Shown piece after piece: positions 53,457 through 62,860 of a DNA stretch of 64,000 nt; the first letter of the stretch is position 1, and every line of letters begins with the position of its first letter. Location of the stretch: positions 8,370,001 through 8,434,000 of the forward strand of contig NW_027480423.1 of assembly GCF_051401765.1 (NCBI RefSeq), read 5' to 3'. The stretch is from Calliopsis andreniformis. Lineage: Eukaryota > Arthropoda > Insecta > Hymenoptera > Andrenidae. The translations under genes and the position numbers were made by a program. The notes below the pieces were generated by a model that did no database searches, was not told the origin of the DNA, and saw only the letters and a program-made list of their open reading frames with translations.

Positions 53457-54764
53457 TAAAGGCTGATGTATTTATTTTGTATTTTATTCTTCTGGTGTTG
53501 ACTTCTTAGGCCCTAACTATGCGATCTGGTGGAACAACGACGTAGAGTGATGCCTAGGTTGCCCGGAACGTAGAAATGACCATTACTTTCACACTGTTTG
53601 CAATTATTCCTTTTATACCATGGAAATCTGTTGTATTTATATCGTATTTTATGCTTCTGGCGTTTACTTCTCAGGACCTAACTATTCGATCTGGTGGAGC
53701 AACGCCCTAGAGTGAAGCCTAGGTTGCTCGGAATATAGAAATGACCATAACTTTCACACTGGTTGCTATTATTCGTTTACTAGGATGGAAAACTGTTGTA
53801 TTTATATTGTATTTTATGCTTCTGGCGTTCACTTCTTAGGGCCTAACTATGCGATCTGATGGAACAATGCCCTAGGGTGAAGCCTAGGTTCCCCGGAACG
53901 TAGAAATGACCATCACTTTCACACAGGTTGCAATTATTCCTGTTATACGATGGAAAGACTGTTGTATTTTTATTGCATTTTATGCTTCTGGCGTTCACTT
54001 CTTAGGCCCTGACTATTCGATCTGGTGAAACAACGCCCTAGGGTGAAGCCTAGTTGCCCGGAACGTAGAAATGACCACAACTTTTACACTGGTAGCAATT
54101 ATTCGTTTTATACAATGGAAAATCTGTTCTATTTATTTTGTATTTTATGCTTCGGGCGCTGACTTCTAAGGCCCTAACTATTTGATCTGGTGGAGCAACG
54201 CCCTAGAGTGAAGCCTAGGTTGCCCGGAACGTAGAAATGACCATCACTTTCAAACTGGTTGCAATTAATCCTGTTATACGATGGAAAACCTGTTGTATTT
54301 TTATTGCATTTTATGCTTCTGGCGTTCGCTTCTTAGGCGCTAACTATTCGATCTGGTGGAACAACGCCCTAGGGTAAAGCCTAGGTTGGCCGGAACGTAG
54401 AAATGACCATAACTTTTACACTGGTAGCAATTATTCGTATTATACAATGGAAAAACTGTTGTATTTATATTGTATTTTATGCTTCTGGCGTTGACTTCTT
54501 AGGCCCTAACTATTCGATCTGGTGGAGCAATGCCTCAGAGTTATGTCTAGGTTCCCTGGAACGTACAAGTGACCATCACTTTCACACGGGTTGCAATTAT
54601 TCCTGTTATACGATGGAAAGTCTGTTGTATTTTTATTGCATTTTATGCTTCTGGCGTTCACTTCCTAGGCCCTGACTATTCGTTCTGGTGGAACAACGCC
54701 CTAGGGTGAAGCCTAGGTTGCCCGGAACGTAGAAATGACCATAACTTTTACACTGGTAGCAATT

Positions 54765-54781
54765 ATTCATTTTATACGGGG
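54765..54781 (+). other. CENP-B-box-like motif with complete CGGG
   Basis: ATTCATTTTATACGGGG has the complete right half (A, then CGGG) and lacks only the G of TTCG, which reads TTCA. The change G to A within CG is a CpG transition, so a full match may once have existed here. A weaker relative, ATACGGTGG, is at about 56598. Confidence 0.4.
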
Positions 54782-55431
54782 GCAAAGCTGTTGCATTTAT
54801 ATTGTATTTTATGCTTCTGGCGTTGACTCCTTAGGCCCTAACCATTCGATCTGGTGGAGCAATGCCTCAGAGTTAAGTCTAGGGTGCCCGAAACGCCGAA
54901 ATGATCATTACTTTCACGCAGGTTGCAATTATTCCTGTTATACGATGAAAAGACTGTTGTATTTTTATTGTATTTTATGCTTCAGTCGTAGGCTTCTAAG
55001 GCCGTGGCTATTCGATATGGTAGAGCACCGCCCTAGAGTGAAGCCTAGGTTTCTCGGAACGCAGAAATGACCACTACTTTCACACTGTTTGCAATTATTC
55101 ATTTAATAAGATGGAAAAGCTGTTGTATTTATATCGTATTTTATGCTTCGGGCGTTGACTTCTAAGGCCCTAGCTATTCGATCTAGTGGAGCAACGCCCT
55201 AGGGGGTAGCCTAGGTTGCCCGGAACGTAGAAATGACCATAGCTTTCACACTGGTTGCGATTATTCCTTTTATACGATGGAAAAGCTGTTGTATTTATAT
55301 CGTATTTTATGCTTCGGGCGTTGTCTTCTTTGTCCCTAACAATTCGATCTGGTGGAGCAACGCCCTAGAGTGAAGCATAATTTCCCTGGAACGTTCAAAT
55401 GACCATCACTTTCACACGGGTTGCAATTATT

Positions 55432-55446
55432 CCTGTTTATAACAGG
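55432..55446. other. Perfect short palindrome created by a small insertion
   Basis: CCTGTTTATAACAGG consists of 6-base arms (CCTGTT and AACAGG) around TAT. Sister monomers read CCTGTTATAGGATGG here, so a few inserted bases produced the inverted repeat. It is a single-copy mutation with no evident function. Confidence 0.6.
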
Positions 55447-57396
55447 ATGGAAAGACTGTTGCATTTTTATAGCATTTTATGCTTCTGGCATTCACTTCTT
55501 AGGCCCTGACTATTCGATCTGGTGGAACAACGCCCTAGGGTGAAGCCTAGGTTTCCCGGAACATAGAAATGACCATAACTTTTACACTGGTAGCAATTAT
55601 TCGTTTTATACAATGGAAAAACTGTTCTATTTATTATGTATTTTATGCTTCGTGCGTTGACTTCTAAGGCCCTAACTGTTTGATCTGGTGTTGCAACGCC
55701 CTAGAGTGAAGCCTAGATTGCCCGGAACGTAGAAATGACAATTACTTTCACACTGTTTGCAATTATACCTTTTATACGATGCAAAAGCTGTTGTATTTAT
55801 ATCGTATTTTATGCTTCTGGCGTTGACTTCTAAGGACCTAACTATTCGATCTGGTGGAGCAACGCCCTAGAGTGAAGCCTAGGTTGCTCGGAATGTAGAA
55901 ATAACCATAACTTTCACACTGGTTGCAATTATTCGTTTTTTACGATGGAAGAGCTGTTGTATTTATATTGTATTTTATGCTTCTGGCGTTCACTTTTTAG
56001 GCCCTAACTACTCGATCTGGTGGAACAACGCCCCAGGGTGAAGCCTAGGTTGCCCGGAACGTAGAAATGACCATAACTTTTACACTGGTAGCAATTATTC
56101 GTATTATACAATGGAAAAACCGTTCCATTTATTTTGTATTTTATGCTTCGTGCGTTGACTTCTAAGGCCCTAACTGTTTGATCTGGTGGAGCAACGCCCT
56201 AGAGTGAAGCATAGATTGCCCGGAACGTAGAAATGACAATTACTTTCACACTGTTTGCAATTATTCCTTTTATACGATGCAAAAACTGTTCTATTTATTT
56301 TGTATTTAATGCTTCGGGCGTAGGCTTCTAAGGCTCTAACTGTTTGATCTGGTGGACCAACGCCCTAGAGTGAAGCCTAGGTTGCCCGGAACGTAGAAAT
56401 GACCATAACTTTCACACTGGTTGCTATTATTCGTTTTATACGATGGAAAAACTGTTATATTTATATTGTATTTTATGCTTCAGGCGTTGACTTCTGAGGC
56501 CGCAGCTATTCGATGTTGTGGAAGATCGCCATAGAGTGAAGCCTAGGTTGCCCGGAACGTAGAAATGTCCATATCTTTCACACTGTTTGCAATAATTCAT
56601 TTTATACGGTGGCAAAGCTGTTGCATTTATATTGTATTTTATGCTTCCGGCGTTGACTCCTTAGGCCCTAACTATTGGATCTGGTGGAGCAATGCCTCAG
56701 AGTTAAGTCTAGGATGCCCGAAACGCCGAAATGATCATTACTTTCACGCTTGTTGCAATTATTCCTGTTGTACGATGAAAAGACCGTTGTATTTTTATTG
56801 TATTTTATGCTTCAGGCGTAGGCTTCTAAGGCCGTAGCTATTGGATATGGTGGAGCACCGCCGTAGAGTGAAGCCTAGGTTGCTCGGAATATAGAAATGA
56901 CCATAACTTTCACACTGGTTGCAATTATTCGTTTTCTACGATGGACAAACTGTTGTATTTATATTGTATTTTATGCTTCTGGCGTTCACTTCTTAGGGCC
57001 TAACTATTCGATCTGATGGAACAATGCCCTAGGGTGAAGCCTAGGTTGCCCGGAACGTAAAAATGACCATAACCTTTACACTGGTAGCAATTATTCGTTT
57101 TATACAATGTAAAAACTGTTCTATTTATTTTGTATTTTATGCTTCGGGCGTTGACTTCTTTGGCCCTAACAATTCGATCTGGTGGAGGAACGCCCTAGAG
57201 TGAAGCATAGGTTCCCTGGAACGTACAAATGACCATCACTTTCACACGGGTTGCAATTATTCCTGTTATAGGATGGAAAGACTGTTGCATTTTTATTGCA
57301 TTTTATGCTTCTGGCGCTCACTTCTTAGGCCCTGACTATTCGATCTGGTGGAACAACGCCCAAGGGTGATGCCTAGGTTGCCCGGAACGTAGAAAT

Positions 57397-58060
57397 GACC
57401 ATAACGTTTACACTGGTAGCAATTATTCGTTTTATACAATGGAAAAGCTGTTCTATTTATTTTGTATTTTATGCTTCGTGCGTTGACTTCTAAGGCCCTA
57501 GCTGTTTGATCTGGTGGAGCAACGCCCTAGAGTGAAGCCTAGATTGCCCGGAACGTAGAAATGACAATTACTTTCACACTGTCTGCAATTATTCCTTTTA
57601 CACGATGCAAAAGCTGTTGTATTTATATCGTATTTTATGCTTCTGGCGTTGACTTCTAAGGGCCTAACTATTCGATGTGGTGGAGCGACGCCCTAGAGTG
57701 AAGCCTAGGTTGCTCGGAACGTAGAAATGACCATAACGTTTACACTGGTAGCAATTATTCGTTTTATACAATGGAAAAGCTGTTCTATTTATTTTGTATT
57801 TTATGCTTCGTGCGTTGACTTCTAAGGCCCTAGCTGTTTGATCTGGTGGAGCAACGCCCTAGAGTGAAGCCTAGATTGCCCGGAACGTAGAAATGACAAT
57901 TACTTTCACACTGTCTGCAATTATTCCTTTTATACGATGCAAAAGCTGTTGTATTTATATCGTATTTTATGCTTCTGGCGTTGACTTCTAAGGCCCTGAC
58001 TATTCAATCTGTTGGAGCAACGCCCTAGAGTGAAGCCTAGGTTGCTCGGAATGTAGAAAT
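57397..58060 (+). repeat. 332-bp dimer tandem duplication
   Basis: The run at 57397 (GACCATAACGTTTACACTGG) reappears at 57729. It includes ATACAATGGAAAAGCTG, TGCTTCGTGCG, CTAGCTGTTTGATC, GCCTAGATTGCCCGG and CACTGTCTGCAATTATTCC, and is almost identical over about 240 bases. The copies then diverge near 57650 and 57985. This is a recent two-monomer duplication. Confidence 0.85.
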
Positions 58061-61000
58061 GACCATAGCTTTCACACTGGTTGCAATTATTCGTTTTATA
58101 TGATGGAAAAACTGTTGTATTTATATTGTATTTTATGCTTCTGGGGTTCACTTCTTAGGCCCTAACTATTCGATCTGGTGGAACAACGGCCTAAGGTGAA
58201 GCCTAGGTTGCCCGCAACGTAGAAATGGCCATAACTTTTACACATGTAGCAATTATTCGTTTTATACAATGGAAAAACTGTTCTATTTATTTTGTATTTA
58301 ATGCTTCGGGCGTTGGCTTCTAAGGCCCTAACTGTTTGATCTGGTGGACCAACGCCATAGACTGAAGCCTAGGTTGCCCGGTACGTAGAAATGACCATAA
58401 CTTTCACACTGGTTGCTATTATTCGTTTTATACGATGGAAAAACTGTTATATTGATATTGTATTTTATGCTTCAGGCGCTGACTTCTGAGGCTGTAGCTA
58501 TTCGATGTGGTGGAAGAACGCCATAGAGTGAAGCCTAGGTTGCCCGAAACGTAGAAATGTCCATAGCTTTCACACTGGTTGCAATTATTCGTTTTATATT
58601 ATGGAAAAACTGTTGTATTTATATCGTATTTTATGCTTCTGGCTTTGACTTCTAAGGACCTAACTATTCGATCTGGTGGAGCAACGCCCTGGAGTGAAGC
58701 CTAGGTTGCTCGGAATGTAGAAATAACCATAACTTTCACACTGGTTGCAATTATTCGTTTTTTACGATGCAAAAGCTGTTGTATTTATATTGTATTTTAT
58801 GCTTCTGGCGTTCACTTTTTAGGCCCTAACTACTCGATCTGGTGGAACAACGTACCAGGGTGAAGCCTAGGTTGCCCGGAACGTAGAAATGACCATAACT
58901 TTTACACTGGTAGCAATTATTCGTTTTATACAATGGAAAAACTGTTCTATTTATTTTGTATTTTATGCTTCGGGCGTTGACTTCTAAGGCCCTAACTGTT
59001 TGGTCTGGTGGAGCAACGCCCTAGGGTGAAGCCTAGGTTGCCCGGAACGTAGAAATGACCATTACTTTCACACTGTTTGCGATTATTCCTTTTATACGAT
59101 GGAAAAGCTGTTGTATTTATATCGTATTTTATGCTTCTGGCGTTGACTTCTCAGGCCCTAATTATTCGATCTGGTGGAGCAATGCCTCAGAGTTAAGTCT
59201 AGGATGTCCGAAACGCCGAAATGACCATCACTTTCAAACTGGTTGCAATTAATCCTGTTATACGATGGCAAACCTGTTGTATTTTTATTGCATTTTATGC
59301 TTCTTGCGTTCACTTCTTAGGCCCTAACTATTCGATCTGGTGGAACAACGCCCTAGGGTGAAGCCTACGTTGCTCGGAAAGTAGAAATGACCATAAGTTT
59401 CATACTGGTTGCAATTATTTGTTTTATACGATGGAAAAACTGTTGTATTTATATTGTATTTTATGCTTCTGGCGTTGACTTCTCAGGCCCTAATTATTCG
59501 ATCTGGTGGAGCAATGCCTCAGAGTTAAGTCTAGGATGTCCGAAACGCCGAAATGATCATTACTTTCACGCTTGTTGTAATTATTCCTGTTATGCGATGA
59601 AAAGACTGTTGTATTTTTATTGTATTTTATGCTTCAGGCGTGGACTTCTGAGGCCGTAGCTATTCGATGTGGTGGAAGAACGCCATACAGTGAAGCCTAG
59701 GTTGCCCGAACGTAGAAATGACCAGTACTTTCACACTGTTTGCAATTATTCCTTTTATACGATGGAAAAGCTGTTGCATTTATATCGTATTTTATGCTTC
59801 TGGCGTTGACTTCTAAGGACCTAACTATTCGATCTGGTGCAGCAACGCCCTAGAGTGAAGCCTAGGTTGCCCGGAACGTAGGATAGACCATATCTTTCAC
59901 ACTGGTTGTTATTATTCGTTTTATACGACGGAAAAACTGTTGTATTTATATTGTATTTTATGCTTCTGGCGTTCACTTCTTATGCCCTAACTATTCGATC
60001 TGGTGGAACAACGACCTAGGGTGAAGCCTAGGTTGACCGGAACGTAGAAATGACCATAGCTTTTACACTGGTAGCAATTATTCGTTTTATACAATGGAAA
60101 AACCGTTCTACTTATTTTGTATTTTATGCTTCGGCCGTTGACTTCTAAGGCCCTAGCTATTCAATCTGTTGGAGCAACGCCCTAGGGTGAAGCCTAGATT
60201 GCCCGAAACGTAGAAATGTCCATTACTTTCACACTGTTTGCAATTATTCCTTTTATACGATGGAAAAGCTGTTGTATTTATATCGTATTTTATGCTTCTG
60301 GCGTTGACTTCTAAGGACCTAACTATTCGGTCTGGTGGAGCAACGCCCTAGAATGAAGCCTAGGTTGCTCGGAATGTAGAAATGACCATAACTTTCACAC
60401 TGGTTGCAATTATTCGTTTTATACGATGGAAAAACTGTTGCATCTTTATCGTATTTTGTGCTTCTGGCGTTGACTTCTTAGGCCGTAACTATTCGATCTG
60501 GTGGAGCACCGCCCTGGAGTGAAACCTGGGTTGCCCGGAACGTAGAAATGACCACTACTATCACACTGGTTGCAAATTATTCCTGCTATACGATGGAAAA
60601 GCTGTTGTATTTTTATTGCAGTTTATGCTCCGGGCATTGAATTCTAAGGCCCTAACTATTCAATCTGTTGGAGCAACGCCCAAGCGTGAAGCCTAGGTTG
60701 CCCGGAACGTAGAAATGACCATAACTTTCACACTGGTTGCAATTATTTGTTTTATACGATGGAAAAGCTGTTGTATTTATATCGTATTTTATGCTTCTGG
60801 CGTTGACTTCTTAGGCCCTAACTGTTCCATCTGGTGGAACAACGCCCTAGGGTGAAGCCTAGATTGCCCGGAAAGTAGAAATGACCATAACTTTCATACT
60901 GGTAGCAATTATTCGTTTTATACAATGGAAAAACCGTTCTATTTATTTTGTGCTTTATGCTTAGGGCGTTGACTTCTAACGCCCTAACTGTTTGATCTGG

Positions 61001-62860
61001 TGGAGCATCGCCGTAGAGTGAAGCCTAGGTTGCCCGGAACGTAGAAATGACCATAACTTTCACGCTGGTTGCTATTATTCATTTTATACGATGGAAAAAC
61101 TGTTATATTTATATTGTATTTAAGCTTCTGGCGTTGACTTCTGAGGCCGTAGCTATTCGATGTGGTGGAAGAACGCCATACAGTGAAGCCTAGATTGCCC
61201 GAAACGTAGAAATGACCATCACTTTCAAACTGGTTGCAATTAATTCTGTTATACGAAGGATAAACTGTTGTTTTTTTATTGCATTTTATGCTTCGGGCGT
61301 TGACTTCTAAGGCCCTGACTATTCAATCTGTTGGAGCAACGTCCTAGAGTGAAGCCTAGGTTGCTCGGAATGTAGAAATGACCATAGCTTTCACACTGGT
61401 TGCAATTATTGGTTTTATATAATGGAAAAACTGTTGTATTTATATTGTATTTTATGCTTCTGGCGTTCACTTCTTAGGCCCTAACCATTCGATCTGGTGG
61501 AACAACGGCCTAACGTGAAGCCTAGGTTGCCCGCAACGTAGAAATGGCCATAACTTTTACACAGGTAGCAATTATTCGTTTTATATAATGGAAAAACTGT
61601 TCTATTTATTTTGTATTTAATGCTTCGGGCGTTGGCTTCTAAGGCCCTAACTGTTTGATCTGGTGGACCAACGCGCTAGAGTGAAGCCTATGTTGCCCGG
61701 AACGTAGAAATGACCATAACTTTCACACTGGCTGCTATTATTCGTATTCTACGATGGAAAAACTGTTCTATTTATTTTGTATTTTATGCTTCGGGCGTTG
61801 ACTTCTAAGGCCCTAACTATTCCATCTGGTGGAGCAACGCCCTAGAGTGCAGCCTAGGTTGATCGGAACGTAGAAATGACCATAACTTTTACACTGGTAG
61901 CAATTATTCGTTTTATACAATGGAAAAACTGTTCTATTTATTTTGTATTTAATGCTTCGGGCGTTGACTTCTAAGGCCCTAACTATTCAATCTGTTGGAG
62001 CAAAGCCCTAGGGTGAAGCCTAGGTTGCTCGGAAAGTAGAAATGACCATATGTTTCATACTGGTTGCAATTATTCGTTTTATACGATGGAAAAGCTGTTG
62101 TATTTATATCGTATTTTATGCTTCTGGCGTTGACTTCGTAGGCCCTAACTATTCGATCAGGTGGAGCGATGCCTCAGAGTTAAGTCTAGGATGCCCGAAA
62201 CGCCGAAATGATCATTACTTTCACGCTTGTTGTAATTATTCCTGTTATAGGATGGAAAGACTGTTGTATATTTATTGTATTTTATACTTCAGGCGTTGAC
62301 TTCTGAGGCCGTAGCTATTCGATGTGGTGGAAGAACGCCATACAGTGAAGCCTAGGTTGCCCGAAACGTAGAAATGACCATTACTTTCACACTGTTTGCA
62401 ATTATTCCTTTTATACGATGGAAAAGCTGTTGTATTTATATCGTATTTTATGCTTCTGGCGTTGACTTCTAAGGACCTAACTATTCGGTCTGGTGGAGCA
62501 ACGCCCTAGAATGAAGCCTAGGTTGCTCGGAATGTAGAAATGACCATAACTTTCACACTGGTTGCAATTATTCGCTTTATACGATGGAAAAACTGTTGCA
62601 TCTTTATCGTATTTTGTGCTTCTGGCGTTGACTTCTTAGGCCGTAACTATTCGATCTGGTGGAGCACCGCCCTGGAGTGAAACCTAGGTTGCCCGGAACG
62701 TAGAAATGACCACTACTATCACACTGGTTGCAAATTATTCCTGCTATACGATGGAAAAGCTGTTGTATTTTTATTGCAGTTTATGCTTCGGGCATTGAAT
62801 TCTAAGCCCCTAACTATTCAATCTGTTGGAGCATCGCCCTAGGGTGAAGCCTATGTTGCA
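58061..62860 (+). repeat. Right-type satellite segment, partly repeated at 13 and 20 monomers
   Basis: The block at about 57985-58355 recurs at about 61304-61674 (offset 3319, 20 monomers) with GTTGCCCGCAACG and GTATTTAATGCTTCGGGCG; an earlier relative is at 44360-44745. The block 60218-60694 recurs at 62376-62852 (offset 2158, 13 monomers) with CGGTCTGGTGG, GTTGCATCTTTATCG and GCAAATTATTCCTGC. Marker monomers are at 59179, 59511 and 62166. No gene is present. Confidence 0.75.

Larger units (their letters stand above)
53311..57396 (+). repeat. Right-type satellite segment with marker monomers and distant relatives
   Basis: Marker monomers sit at 54527, 54859 and 56689. The stretch 53320-53560 resembles 27430-27660 and 29420-29650 (CACTTCGATC, ATACGGTGTAAAGGCTG, TTCTTCTGGTGTTGAC), about 25.9 kb away. 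The monomer near 56400-56570, with GTTATATTTATATTG and ATGTCCATATC, resembles 58.4 kb, 61.1 kb and also 5.2-5.3 kb in the left domain. Order is mosaic, with no end-to-end unit. No gene is present. Confidence 0.72.
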
